64,000 nt of DNA from Symbiodinium microadriaticum (GCA_001939145.1 LSRX01000541.1:71357-135356), one strand, 5' to 3'. Shown: positions 1 to 10,446, numbered from the stretch's first letter. Notes: a model not told the origin generated them from the letters alone. Made by a program: numbers and translations.

Positions 1-292
1 GGTCCATGAAAAGGGCACCCGGCTATATCTCGCATCTCAACGGGCGAGACCCTGTTTCGGAGCTTAACCGAAGCCATGGTCAATACAGAGACCCCTGCAA
101 ACAATAGGTTTTCCTAAATCCCAATCCCGAAAACTAACCCTGAACCCTAAACCTATTACTAAGATAAGCACGATTGCTGTCAAGGTTCGGTGCACTGCTG
201 GAAAGCGAAGTTGGCGAAAGCGGCATCGGTTGTCTGGCATTTGGTACGAGACTTTATGTTTAGGGTTTAGGGTTTCGGGTTTTACAGCCCTA

Positions 293-408
293 CCTAGAGG
301 GTCACACCCTACTCCACTCCGTGTTAAGAAGGTGCCGAGGTTTATGGCTAGTCGTAAAGATAAGAGTAAGTAACCTGATAAAGGGGGGAGGGTGTGACCC
401 CATAGGTC
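293..408. mobile_element. Palindromic element, single copy here
   Basis: GAGGGTCACACCCTAC and its reverse GAGGGTGTGACCCC flank 75 bp; the open frame over it is not convincing as a gene. Confidence 0.45.
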
Positions 409-599
409 TGAGATGGACAAAAATTCCCCATAACACCCAGTAGAAACCCTAAGTCGCCCAACGGAAAAAACCAAACAGCGCCCTAAACTCTAAACCCCTT
501 AAGCCCAAACCCTCACGCTTTAGGGCCTAGGCTGTATAAAGGTTGTAGGGTTTCGGGCTACAGGGTTTCAGGGCTTTAGGGTTATGTCAAGATTCAGGG

Positions 600-722
600 C
601 TTCGGTAAAGGGTTTGGGGACTGGGTTAGGGTTTAGGGTTTAGGGCTTTGGGTTTAGGGTTTCGGGCTTTGGGTTTAGGGTTAAAGGTTTAGGGTTTAGG
701 GCTTAGGGTTTAGGGTTGAGGG
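600..722. repeat. TTTAGGG-type array near the left edge
   Basis: Plus-strand units with frequent variants (TTCGGG, TTTGGG); a CCC(C)TAAA tract follows at 1617-1730. Confidence 0.8.
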
Positions 723-1769
723 TTCCGCGATGGGCTGTCGAGAAAACATCCCGAAACCCTAAACCCTCAATCTCCTCTTACATGGGTGGCTTGTCACAGT
801 CTAAGGACCTCAAAAGCTGGAAAAGGATGTTATGGGTTTTGGGTTTTGGGATGTTTGCCAGGTCTAGCGGTTTAGGGGCTAGGGGTTTTTAGGGTTTAGG
901 AAATTGGAAGACGATGTTCTGTACATACAACCAATGAGCGGGCAAATATGAGTCTGTCAACCAAGAGGTCGCGTAATGTTATAATCGTATAGGGACTGAA
1001 AAGGGGAATTAAACGATTGCAGTATTGCTTGTTATCAAGATTTTTATTCTTTGATATGAACCATACGCCCTAAACCACTAAACCCCAAAAGCTTGATAAT
1101 ACTGTCCCTAGCAACAAGGATTCAGAAAACCTTGTGTTAGCAACCGCAGGGCACTGCAGGGCAGCGAGGACCTTCGGCAATTTCTATTCATGCTAGGCTT
1201 GAGGGTTGTGCGCCATTCCTCTGAAATCCCTGAACCCGAAACGCTAGGATAGGGTTCAGGGCTCAGCGTTTCGGGTTCAGGTATAGAGCTGCGTTCTCAG
1301 TTCAATCCCGAATCGATTGTTGAGGCATGTAGGATCCGGCCTTCACGGAATTCGCAGCTGCTGAGGGTTTAGGGCTTAGGCTCGGGTCTAGGGTCGCATT
1401 CAAAGCTTAGAGTCTAGGGTTTAGGGTTTAAGGTTAGGGTTAGGGTCTAGGATTCAGGGTTTAGGGACCCTAAACCCAAAACCCCAAAACCCTAAACGCT
1501 GGCGGATGCCTTTCCCGGGTACATGTCCGCCACCACCGCACGATTGACAGACTCGTAACCTTGGGTTGGATTGGGATTGTTTGCCTGCTTCTGGTCTCCC
1601 TATGTAAACCTTGAACCCTAAATCATTACATTAAACCCGAAACCCCTAAACCCAAAACCCCTAAACCCGAAACCCCTAAACCATGAACCCCTAAACCCCG
1701 AAACCCCTCAACCATGAACCCTACAAGCCCGAAGTCGACTTATGGGGCTTAGTTAAAGCGAACTACAGG

Positions 1770-1868
1770 TGAGTCGGTTATAAGTAGGGTTATAATTGGG
1801 GTATCTCCATTTAGGACACTTCTAACTCTACTTATAACCTACTTACTAAGTCCCCCGGGCCTCCAAGT
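1770..1868. mobile_element. Family A element, left end cut
   Basis: GTCGGTTATAAGTAGGGTTA to ACTTACTAAGTCC and GGGCCTCCAAGT; the left terminal repeat is replaced by a family D piece. Confidence 0.65.
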
Positions 1869-1971
1869 GCAGGTGGGTATTGGGCTTTTTTAAGTAAAGG
1901 GAGTCGAGGGTCTACAGGGCTTCGGGGCTTAGAGGTTTAGGGATTTAGGGGTTTAGGGTTTAGGGTTTGTA

Positions 1972-2100
1972 AAAGGAAACTAGGGGTGGGGATTTTAGGG
2001 TAAAAAGGGCTTCTATAAAGCTTCGATAAGGTAAGGTCTATAGACCTTCTGTAAGGCTCCTATAAACGGTAACTACCCACCTGAAAATGCCTTAGACTTA
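1972..2100. mobile_element. Family D element
   Basis: Left GGAAACTAGGGGTGGGG and right GGTAACTACCCACCTGAAAA carry an inverted CAGGTGGGNAGTTA end. Confidence 0.6.
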
Positions 2101-2973
2101 GGTTGTCGAACACAGAAGTCACATTAAATTAACACGGTACTGGAGGGGCCCTAATAACTAGAATAGGATTTGGGGCTCCTGTATAGTATAGCCATAGCAA
2201 GGAATCTAAGGAACAATGTTGGTAATGACTCCAGGCTTCTATATTAACGGGAGTTAGGATTGGGGGGATCCTTGGGGATATAGACCCTCTCAATAAGTTC
2301 CCTTTTGCGAGAGCCACAGGTAGGGTTCAGAAGGGTCCCCTTTGAGGGGTCTCCCTAATACTACCTAGGATTTAACGGCTTTGGGGAACTCTGGACCTCA
2401 GAAGCCTGAGCACTCGAGCTTTGACCTCTGCGCCCACAGACTCCCAGGGCTGTAACCCCATTCTGGGCTCTTGCTGCGGGAACGTAGTTTACGCCACCAT
2501 AATATAGGGCGTGCTAAGGAATGTACCTTAAGTTTCCCTATGGGAGTCTAGAGTGAATATCTGGTTGTTAGGGGTTTCGGGGCTTCAGGGTCGAGGATAT
2601 ACGGGTTTTAGGTATGGGCGTTGGGGGTTTCGGGTGCTAGGGCTTCGGGGTTTAGGGCGCCAGGGGTGGTAGGGCTGAGGGTGTTGAGTTTAGGCAATGA
2701 AGTCTGCAAGGCCTTGATGCAGACCTAGGATCCAAATAAAGCGGGCTTTGTAAAACGCTGAGCATACGCACAATAGTATACACTCACGTATGTTCCTGAG
2801 GATCCCGCCACAAGCCCTCGCATTATCACTATCTTACATGAAGAGCATAACTTAATCAGTTTCCTAGACCAGCCCATTGACTGTTAGGAAGTTGCCATTT
2901 CGTATCAGTACAGTTTCAATGAACGAACTCTTGAATCGACATGGTGGGCTTTTTCCTTCAGGGATCACCTTCT

Positions 2974-3092
2974 TCACTCCTTCAGCGCTTCCTGTACCAG
3001 CGACGCGCATTCCTTCGCTGCTCCTACGTTGACGGTCCACCCGCTACCTCCATGGCCATAGTTGTGGATGAGCTTGACAGGAGAATCCTGGA
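2974..3092 (-). CDS. D-amino-acid oxidase family, last exon (C-terminal)
   Basis: This exon encodes the C-terminal signature of D-amino-acid/D-aspartate oxidases. The residues [11 protein letters not shown] are visible, which in the family is the glycine-rich loop that contacts FAD. It ends at a TGA after a short helix (reading QEALKE), as expected just after this signature. The assumed 3' splice site follows TTCAAAG and gives phase 1. The enzyme oxidatively deaminates D-amino acids to 2-oxo acids, ammonia and hydrogen peroxide, and is often peroxisomal. No clear C-terminal SKL-type signal is seen. Identification of the family is firm; the exact acceptor is inferred. Confidence 0.85.
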
Positions 3093-3208
3093 CTTTGAAG
3101 TAACCAGGCAAAAAAGTATAGACTTTTATTTTATAATGGTTCCTTTAAGGAACAGGTCCGAAAAAACATATTCAAGTATGGTACTCTAACACCCAGAATC
3201 TGCCAAGC

Positions 3209-3290
3209 CGGACTCAATTTCGCACCTGACTGTTGGCCTGTAGGGCCGAAAACCCACCCACTGGGAAGTAGGGGTGCTCTTGTCGATATC
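3209..3290 (-). CDS. D-amino-acid oxidase family, exon with substrate-arginine motif
   Basis: Translation gives WVGFRPYRPTVRCE, matching the conserved segment W-V-G-x-R-P-x-R-x-x-V-R-x-E of the D-amino-acid oxidase family, whose arginine binds the substrate carboxylate. The exon starts directly after TAAG (AG|GATATC, phase 0). A likely 5' splice site is GC at 3207-3208 (phase 1), which joins in frame to the last exon; a GT a few codons later is the alternative. It lies between the large central exon and the C-terminal exon on the same strand, with introns near 105 and 116 bp. Confidence 0.8.
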
Positions 3291-3395
3291 CTTAGCTGCC
3301 CAGCACCCTGGCCCAAAAAAGCTTAAACTCTTCTTCTAGTAGGAGTTTACTATACCAAAAATGTTTAAAGTTTACCTATTGGGCTCTTAAGTATC

Positions 3396-4058
3396 AATCC
3401 CAAGATTGAAAGAGTTCTGGAAGAGCCTTACTCTCTCCTCGTCCGAGATGGTCTCCCGCGCATCTTGCTCCAGGTAGCTGCCACCAACCAAGATGGTGGA
3501 ACCGCGAGGAACCAGATAGCATGGCATCGAATCGCTACCCCAGGGGGCATGCTCAGCCATTATGGCGGCATCGTTTGTATTCGCTTGATCGCTGTCGCGC
3601 CCGGTCACGAACGACTGCCGACGTTCTACTGTCTCTCTGTCGTAATGGAGCAGAATTCCTCTTGCCCCCAGCATTTGATCGTCGTGACAAAGCTTGCGAG
3701 AAGCCAACCCCGTGCAATTGACAACAGCGTCACAGTTCTTTGCAGCGGCCATTTCAATCATCTCGTTTATCGACTCGAACATATCGGTAGTCTCGTCTGT
3801 CGGAGAAGATGGCACATCGACCTCCTCCAGCATTTCTGAGGCTCTTTCCAAGAAATGCTTTAGCATGAGCGTGGCGTTCACAATGGGTGTAAAGAACATG
3901 TGCGCATGCCGATAGCCAGCATTCAAAAGTTCGTGCTCTGATGGAATCCTTAAGCGATTCACTCTGTTCTGCTGCGACAGCATCTCGACAGTGAGCTGCT
4001 GATAATTTAGGCGCGGGTCGGTGGTCCACTGTCCCAAGGTCGTGGACTGAATCAACTC
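3396..4058 (-). CDS. D-amino-acid oxidase family, large central exon
   Basis: This 221-codon exon is the core of a D-amino-acid/D-aspartate oxidase. Visible landmarks are the nucleotide-binding half motif DAVVNCTGLASRKL (family: A-D-x-V-V-N-C-T-G-L-G-A), then GARGILLHYD, and YLVPRGSTILVGGSYLEQD (family: Y-x-x-P-R-x-x-x-x-x-L-G-G-T). It starts after TTTTTTGAG (AG|GAG, phase 0). Its 3' end is odd: the frame reaches a stop soon after NLGI. Joining ATT|GATACT to TAAG|GATATC in phase 0 continues the protein into the next exon, implying a GA-AG intron. A canonical GTAAGG lies upstream at ISDEER but using it would delete a conserved helix. Confidence 0.88.
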
Positions 4059-4211
4059 CTCAAAAAAGCAGTAACAGCAATGGCAGTAGCGATGGTGATA
4101 GTACCCATAATAGTAAGAGTAACAGTAGCACTAATAGTACTGTGGGCTTCGCGAAAAAGCAACAAACAGCTTGTGCACTCAAGCCCTAAGGCTAAGGCAG
4201 TTGGCAATGAC

Positions 4212-4316
4212 CAGCCCGCAGTCCTTCATCAGCTTCACAGTTGGGACGATCTCCACCAACCTCGCTTCAGCACTGTCTTTTGCAAGTGTATAGTCCAGCA
4301 GCTCGTCCAGCGTTTC
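4212..4316 (-). CDS. D-amino-acid oxidase family, small upstream exon
   Basis: This 35-codon open stretch reads ETLDELLDYTLAKDSAEAR and then LVEIVPTVKLM. It follows a good acceptor (CATCTTCTGCAG|GAAACG) and can end at CTG|GTCATT in phase 0, which joins in frame to the central exon across a 153-bp intron. In the family, a helix and strand of this kind sit between the GLW motif near the FAD site and the central region, so its place in the order is right. Assignment rests on position, strand and phase more than on invariant residues. Confidence 0.6.
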
Positions 4317-5344
4317 CTGCAGAAGATGTGAGGCGCTCAAAGAAATATGCTAGCTTCTACGCTACTCGGCTCTGTTGCGTGGGCGGTTGTTGGAAAAAGA
4401 TCTACCGGGTATGCTGACATCCACAATCCTCAACTTGAAACCCTGAACCCCTAAACCCTAAACCTCAAATCGCCTACTTTTGACTTTGCGTGGGGTCTGT
4501 AGGATGATGTCCGTATGCTGGCTCTTGAAAAGGTGGGTTCTGCGGGATCCACGAAAGCCCTTAAAACTGAAGCCCAAATCCTGAACAGGAAGGCTCACGC
4601 TTGAACCGGAATAAATATCGGATCTTGGCTTCCGAAACCCGAAAGGCCCTGCATCCGACTCCAAGGATCAAGAAACCCCAAAGCCCTAACGCCGGAGATA
4701 AAATTGAAAACCTCAACCCTAAACCCAAATGCCTACAAGACCTAAAGCCTGAAGTATTTTAAAACCCTAAACCCTAAACCCAAAGCCCTACAAGCCCCTA
4801 AGCCTGATAATCCCAAAGCCCTCAAGCCCTCAGCCCCACATAAACCCTACAGCCCCAAACGCCGACCCTTCAGCTACCTTTTTGAGGCTTCTTCTTCTGG
4901 TTTCTGTAAACAACTAGCTCTTAAGACAGGAGGTGTTTTGGGCTACAGGTAAACCCTAAGGCCCGAACGTCTAAAGTCCTGAGAAAGAACCATAGTAACA
5001 ATTTAGGGTGTAGGGGTTAGGGTTGAGGGCCTAAGTTTAGGGTTTAGGGTTTAGGGTAAATCGCTTGACCCCATGGATTTGATTACCAGAAAATCATAAA
5101 AAGATAATATAAAATACTTCGAAACCAAGCCCGACAACCCAAAGGCACCCAACCCCCAAGGCCAGCCCTGAGGCCCTAGATATCTCAAATAATTAAAATG
5201 ATTGAAATAATTAGTTGATTCAATAAAATTGATAGCAAAGAAGGATCCAGCCTTATTTCAATAATTGAAATAATTGAAANTTTCGGGGGTCTTTCAGATC
5301 TTTATTGCTTTATTGCTTTAGCGTTTAGGGTTTGCGCTTAAGAG

Positions 5345-5367
5345 CATATATATATATATATATATAT
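5345..5367. repeat. (TA)n microsatellite
   Basis: Eleven TA units. A similar AT run lies at 27408-27428 and a shorter one at 58122-58134. Confidence 0.9.
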
Positions 5368-6179
5368 CCAATCGGGCTTTGGGGCTGAGGCTTTGGGGTG
5401 CTCGGGCTAGGGCTTTACTTTGGGTTCAGATTTAGGGTTTAGGGTCAGGTCTCGCAAAGCGTTTACTAGTTCTATGAAGATTCTATCAAGCCCTGCAGAC
5501 ACACGCACCCCTGAGGCCTAAACCCTAAACTTAGCGAGTTTCAGAGCCGGGATCAGGTGCAGGGATCGGGTTGAGGATACTTGGGATCAAGCCACGGTTC
5601 AGGGTTTAGGGTTTTGGGAGCCGCCTAGAAATAATAATTGTCACATATCCGCATCTCGGGAGTAGAACGTAGCTTTGGAGCACTGATACTAGCACTCACT
5701 GGCGCTTATGGCTTATGGTTTGGGGGTTTCGGGTTTAGGGTAGATTCGCGGAGATACGATCCAAGTTGGTGTAGACTCCAGAGAGAACATCACAACAGCC
5801 TTCAACGAACACACAAACCCTCAAGCACATGACCCCTATAAATTGTGTGTGATTTTCGCTTCGAGCTGCATCTTCACCAGTTTCGAGTTTCCCCCTCAAC
5901 CCTAACCCCTAAACCCTAAACCTGAACCGCTAAATCCCTAAAGCCCTAAACCCTCAACCCGAAAAACCCTAAAACGTGCGCGAGGAGACCCCCGCCAGCC
6001 CAACCAACCAGCCCACAGCCAGCCCGGCCTCCGCCAGCCCAGCCCAGCCCAGGTCCATCTCCGAAAGCAGAAGCAAAAAGAACGCTTCCCCCAACACTTT
6101 CGGTCAAAACATTCGGTCAAAACCCCGAACCCAAAACCCTATACAGTTTCTATAGACCCTAAACCCAACATACCCCTAC

Positions 6180-6302
6180 AGCAGCATGTTGGAGTCTGAG
6201 GACGGCTTCCAGAGACTGGCAGCAGACATATGGATCACGATCGACTAACATGTCCAGTACGGTAAACGCATTTAGGCAGCCCCCGTAAGAAATTTCCAGG
6301 GT
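6180..6302 (-). CDS. Coding exon, unknown protein
   Basis: This 41-codon exon reads TLEISYGGCLNAFTVLDMLV then DRDPYVCCQSLEAVLRLQHAA, a helical, repeat-like composition that I cannot place in a family. It begins after GAGTTTAG, an acceptor that itself looks like a telomere-type TTTAG unit, and ends at GCT|GTAGGGG in phase 0. It joins in phase 0 to the exon at 6392-6518 if a GC donor is used there. The exon lies inside the large gap of the oxidase gene, on the same strand. Confidence 0.5.
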
Positions 6303-6391
6303 CTAAACTCATCTACGCCGTTTCTTATTGAATGTATTCACCATCCCAGAGGAACTATGAATGAACCTGTGGGGGTGGGGGTATATAGGGC

Positions 6392-6518
6392 TTGAATGCT
6401 CCCAAAACAGTTTGAAGGTTTCCTGCTCGCTACTACAAAGTCTACTGCATCTGCTATGAAACGTCCTTCCCAAGGTCTCGACTTGTTCGGCAGAACCATG
6501 CCCCTGAGCCCTCCAATC
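6392..6518 (-). CDS. Coding exon, unknown protein, reading frame uncertain
   Basis: The segment follows a good acceptor (TTGTTTTGCAAG|GATTGG) and may end at a GC donor (TTCAA|GCCC). Two frames look protein-like: one contains VLPNKSRPWEGRFIADAVDF, the other AEQVETLGRTFHSRC. The first joins the next exon in phase. No family recognised. It sits with 6180-6302 and 6955-7026 on the minus strand. Confidence 0.4.
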
Positions 6519-6610
6519 CTTGCAAAACAATATTCAGGCAACACACATCAGGGTTTAGGGTTTAGGCTTGAGGGGTTTAGGATCAGGATTTACCTGTAGA
6601 GTACTGTAGA

Positions 6611-6722
6611 GGTTCAGGGGACTTAGTAAGCAGGTTCTAACAAGAGTCATAAGTACCCTAAAACGGAGTTACGAGTACCTCAATTATAGCCCTATTTCTG
6701 ACCGACTTACTAAGTCCGTTCA
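6611..6722. mobile_element. Family A element, diverged
   Basis: AGGTTCAGGGGACTTAGTAAG to GACCGACTTACTAAGTCC inverted repeat with a family A centre in reverse. Confidence 0.55.
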
Positions 6723-6789
6723 TATCTAAGTCGACACCGTTAGCTTGACGCGTCCCCAACAGAACCCGAAGGCCTACCCTAAATTAACG

Positions 6790-6906
6790 GAAACTACAGG
6801 TGGGGAGTTTAGGGTAATTAGGGCTTCTGTGAGGCTTCTTTGAGGTATATAGACCTTCAAGAAAGCTCCTATAACGGTAACTACCCACCTGAACATGTCC
6901 TAGACT
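6790..6906. mobile_element. Family D element
   Basis: GAAACTACAGGTGGGGAGTT to AACTACCCACCTGAACATG, with AAGGCTCCTATAACGG-type centre. Confidence 0.7.
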
Positions 6907-6954
6907 AAACCCCAACACCCAACATAATGGACCTAAACCCCCTCAACCTCAAAC

Positions 6955-7026
6955 CCAGGCGCTGGGATGCAAAGGATGCCGCGGAGAGAAAAGCTTCACG
7001 AGCACTTGTTTCCTCGATGAAAGCTC
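6955..7026 (-). CDS. Small coding exon, unknown protein
   Basis: After TTGTCGTCAG the frame reads AFIEETSAREAFLSAASF then ASQRLG and ends at CTGG|GTTTGAG. The acceptor and donor are both acceptable, and the alanine- and serine-rich helical reading looks coding. Its phase does not match the next exon at 6518 exactly, so another exon or a different frame may intervene. Confidence 0.35.
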
Positions 7027-7257
7027 CTGACGACAAGAGTGATAGAGGTTTAGGATGGTTTAGGGTTAGCTTGTGTGTGGTTTAGATTGAAGTTGAAGGA
7101 TTGGGTTTTCAGGGTTCAGAACTGGGTCTGGGCCGTAGAGGTGCTTGGGAGTTTAGGTTTCGAGAATAGCGAACACCTAGACATAGCTGGAGCAAAGCAC
7201 TATGACTTATTTTTAAGAGGGTTGATGCTACTGCTGACTACTGAAGCTTTCCGCTGC

Positions 7258-7400
7258 TGCTACCCCTCCTCCTCCTCCTCCTGCTGCTGCTTCTGCTACC
7301 ACTACCACTATCGCTACCAGCACCAGCATCAGCACGACCACGGCCACTACTACCATCACTACGGCGACTACTTCTGCAACAGCTACTACTGCGACTACTA
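7258..7400. repeat. Compound trinucleotide repeat
   Basis: CTC, CTG, TAC, CAG and ACT triplets in succession. The repetitive open frames here (Tyr/His or Val/Ala runs) are artefacts. Confidence 0.85.
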
Positions 7401-7457
7401 GTGGGACTACTGCTCCGCGTTGCAACGTTGGTTTTTTGCTTCCAGACCACAAACTAC

Positions 7458-7505
7458 ATGCTTATAGTCAGCGGGAAACCGAGAGCAACGCAAAGAAGAT
7501 GCTCC
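7458..7505 (-). CDS. Continuation of the FAD-motif exon beyond the inserted element
   Basis: If the 107-bp element and one copy of the 8-bp duplication are removed, the reading frame runs on as EHLLCVALGFPLTIS and meets a possible donor (AT|GTAGTTTG, phase 2) at 7457. The hydrophobic helix and strand character fits the region right after a GxGxxG motif. This is only a conditional reading. Confidence 0.4.
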
Positions 7506-7612
7506 CCAGAGAACCCAATAGCCCTTAATCAAGGAAGTATACCTTAAATCATAATACTAAGGTCCCTATAATTTAAGGTATATTCCTTAATTAGGGGATA
7601 TTGGGTTTTCTG
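7506..7612. mobile_element. Family C element inside a coding frame, 8-bp target duplication
   Basis: Palindromic element with ends CCAGAGAACCCAATA and TATTGGGTTTTCTG. The flanks GATGCTCC at 7498-7505 and 7613-7620 are identical. It interrupts the FAD-motif exon. Confidence 0.8.
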
Positions 7613-7688
7613 GATGCTCCAGAGCCGTCCGAAGGCCAATGGCTCCGGATCCCACCACCAAGACGCGCTTCATCGGGGTGGCTGCCAT
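7613..7688 (-). CDS. Probable first exon of the D-amino-acid oxidase gene (FAD-binding motif)
   Basis: From ATG at 7688 the frame reads MAATPMKRVLVVGSGAIGL then RTALE. This is a textbook N-terminal Rossmann FAD motif (V-x-V-x-G-x-G-x-I-G-L-x-x-A) of the D-amino-acid oxidase type. A second ATG is six codons in. It lies on the same strand about 3.3 kb upstream of the other oxidase exons. The frame is broken after codon E by a palindromic element with 8-bp duplicated flanks, and resumes beyond it. I did not find the expected GLW-type segment between here and 4316, so linking this exon to the downstream exons is an inference. Confidence 0.6.
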
Positions 7689-8859
7689 CGGGGTGCAGCT
7701 CCCGGGATCCCCGTGGATCTATGGGGGGCCTTACAGGGTTCCCTTTTTATCCCAGGGTTGTTACTACGTTAAGGTTGTGTAAAAGAAAGGGCTCAATAAA
7801 TATAAGAAGGTCTTTGGGATGCTTTTTGGGATTTTTTGGACTAGTTTTGTATATAATGGACATGAGCGCCCTTTACCCTTGAACCAAAAGTCGAAGCTTC
7901 GGTAGGCAGTTGAATATAACTTGCAAGTGGTACTTCAATTTCATGCCTCTTCAGTCGGCACAGCAAAACACAACCCTAAAGCCGAAACCCGAAACCCACT
8001 CCACAAAACTGCAGCCCCCTCAACAGCTTCTAAAAAGCAACAGCCGAACGGAACTACCGTCAACCCTTCAGCCCCCAACTCCCCTAAAACCCCCAAAAGA
8101 AAGGATTCGCTGATTAGGGTTCAAGGGTTTAGGCCCCTCAACTCCGAATTCACACCCCGTCTCCAAAGCCCTACAGCCGTGAAAGCCAAGGGAAAGCTGC
8201 GGGTGCCGAGCCACTTCCCCGGCCCAGGCCCCAAAGCACGTAGGCGACCAGAATGCCAGCCTAAAAACGCTGCTGTTTAAGACGGTTCTTACAAGTGCGC
8301 TTTAAGGCATTTTTTGTTTTTTATTTGGGAAAGGGGTGGGAGCTTCGCAAACTGGAATGGATGGAATCTTGGGGTGTATCATGCTGACAGTGTTTACGGA
8401 CTTTAAAATGATGCTCAGATCAGAAAACCTGACTACCCTAAACCCTAAACCCCAAACCCTAAACCCTAAACCGTGGTAAACCCTTAACCCGACTAGTCTT
8501 CCGAGGTCTGGGGCTTTAAGGGCTCGGAGTCTGGGCTGTTCCGGATGGAGAGGCAAATGGACTGAGATTTCGGGCCAGACTTCGGGCATTTAGCCCAACT
8601 TAGAGGCCCAGAGAACAGGGTTTAGGGTTTAGGGTGTAAGGGCATTGCAAATCCTAGATGGGGTTAGATCCACTCCTAGCTGCAAGACAAGCCCCCTGAT
8701 TCTCACTAAATCCTGGACCCGAAAACCCCGAAACCCTAAACCCGAAATCCTAAACGCCTAAACCCTATGACTAGAGCCTAGACCCCTGACGGATCCTTCA
8801 AGCGGACCCTTCGGACTCAAGAGTTTCGGCGTGTCACGTATAGGGGTTTAGGTCGGATG

Positions 8860-8945
8860 CTGCCCCCACTCAGTAACAGTTGAGTAACATTCATAGTATG
8901 AATATATCAGGCCCTTAATAGTAGCTGTTACTGTATGGGGGCAGT
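8860..8945. mobile_element. Family G element
   Basis: CTGCCCCCACTCAGTAACAG to CTGTTACTGTATGGGGGCAG. Confidence 0.75.
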
Positions 8946-9216
8946 ACCCAAGGTTTAGGGCTTGGGGCTTTTGGGCTGCTTGTCTCCTTTCTCTGAATTA
9001 CAAAATAACCTTCGAGACTAGACAGGCATTCTAATACTCCCAAAAAAGTTGAAGGCCACCTGCTCTCCTAAAAGGACTCCTCTGGTGGGTCCTGTGAGAA
9101 CGCAGGCTTCTAGTTGTTTTCTTACTATACCCGGAAATCCGAAATCTGCTATAAGTCTAAACTCTAGGTCCTAAACCCTAAATCCTAAACACTCTTTATC
9201 ATATGATTTTAAACCT

Positions 9217-9388
9217 TCATTCATTTGTTGAGTATGGGTTTTTCGATGCTTTTTCACCAAAATCCAACGAAGGAAAACCCACATTCAACGAAGGCCGGCC
9301 CTTCGTTGAAGGTGGGTTTTCTTGGTTGAATTTGGTTTTTTCTCTCGCCCAAGTCAACAAAGAGAAACCCATATTCAACGAATGCATT
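9217..9388. mobile_element. Large palindrome (family M), both strands open
   Basis: Two ~85-bp arms mirror each other around GGCCGGCC at 9294-9301 (arm landmarks GTTGAGTATGGG, CAACGAAGGAAAACCCAC, TTCAACGAAGG). Both strands carry mirror-image open frames, which is a consequence of the palindrome. Confidence 0.75.
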
Positions 9389-10047
9389 TGTTTTGCCAAA
9401 TCCTAGGGTCCTTGGGCTTGGGGATTAAGGCCTAGGGTTGTGGGGCGTAGGGTTTAAGCTTTAGGGTTTTGGGGCTTAGGGTTTATACTGTAGCTTTTTG
9501 AGGCTTAGGGTTTAAGCTTTAGGGGCTTGGGGTTTCGGGGTTTTGGGTTTAAGGCCTCGGGTTTTGGGGCTTAAGGTTTAAGCCTTAGGGCCTCAGGGTT
9601 TTGGGGCTTCTAAAAGCCCGAAAATGAACAATAGAACTTGGATTCTTGGGGTTATGGTTTAAGAACATTTAAGAACCCTGTTCCCTCGCAGCACCCATCC
9701 CTACCGATTTGGATGCCTACGATAACCCTTAACCCTTATTATCCCTTAACCCTAGACCTGAACAGTCAACCCTAAACTCAACCCGATAGCCTAACGCCTG
9801 AATCCTACACCCAACGCTTTAAATCGCAAAATCCTCAGAGGCCTACGGTTCTAAGGACGTCTATAAGGAAATTACGATAAGAAACCCCAAACAAGCAGGT
9901 TCTTTAACCGTAACCATCCTGGATCTAAGGATTTATGCAAGGAAATCACAATAAGGAACCCCTAAACCCTAAACCCCTAAATCCCAAAAAGCAGGTTCTT
10001 TGGGGTCCAGGAAAGCCCTAGCCCTAACCGCTGTTTTTTATGTTTAC

Positions 10048-10128
10048 TTGCCAGCCTTCCAGCCCGACATCTGCGTCGCTGTCACGCACCTCAATGCTAC
10101 CATAACCGATTCAGTGTATATTTTGCAC
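10048..10128 (-). CDS. Possible short exon, unknown
   Basis: The minus strand reads CKIYTESVMVALRCVTATQM then SGWKAGK and ends at a good donor (GGCAA|GTAAAC). It lies downstream of the stop codon of the IQ-motif gene, so it belongs to another gene if real. No family recognised. Confidence 0.3.
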
Positions 10129-10320
10129 AGCCACGGTTTAGGGTTTAGGGTTTAGGTTCTTAGAAAAACATATTATATGATGAAATTTATGGGGACCCTA
10201 CAAAAAAGTAGATTTTGGTAGGTTATAAGGTGTTTTGTGACTTCCAGGGTCTGAATGATTAGAATAGGGTTTCAAGGGGGTGTAGGTTTTCGGGTTTTTC
10301 ATGATTTAGTAGGATTTACT

Positions 10321-10369
10321 ACTCCTCCACTACCACTACCACTACCACTACCACTTACTGCAACTACCA

Positions 10370-10445
<76 letters not shown>

Positions 10446-10446
10446 G
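10321..10446. repeat. (ACT)n/(CAC-TAC)n microsatellite
   Basis: About 70 bp of pure ACT after a mixed CACTAC part. The threonine-rich frame over it is not a gene. Confidence 0.95.

Larger units (their letters stand above)
1..2970. other. Non-coding: telomere-like repeats and palindromes
   Basis: Apart from the elements listed I see no convincing gene. A weak minus-strand exon-like stretch near 1130-1190 (KLPKVLAALQCPAV) is not supported by splice sites. Confidence 0.6.

Noticed and set aside
64..474. A 136-codon minus-strand frame at the left edge
   Set aside because: It covers a palindromic element and telomere-like repeats, with no conserved motif or splice support.
3465..3915. Plus-strand open frames at 3.5-3.9 kb
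   Set aside because: They are antisense to the D-amino-acid oxidase central exon.
7075..7452. Open frames with Tyr/His or Val/Ala runs
   Set aside because: They follow a compound trinucleotide repeat and have no support outside it.
9203..9406. Mirror open frames on both strands
   Set aside because: Explained by the large palindrome.
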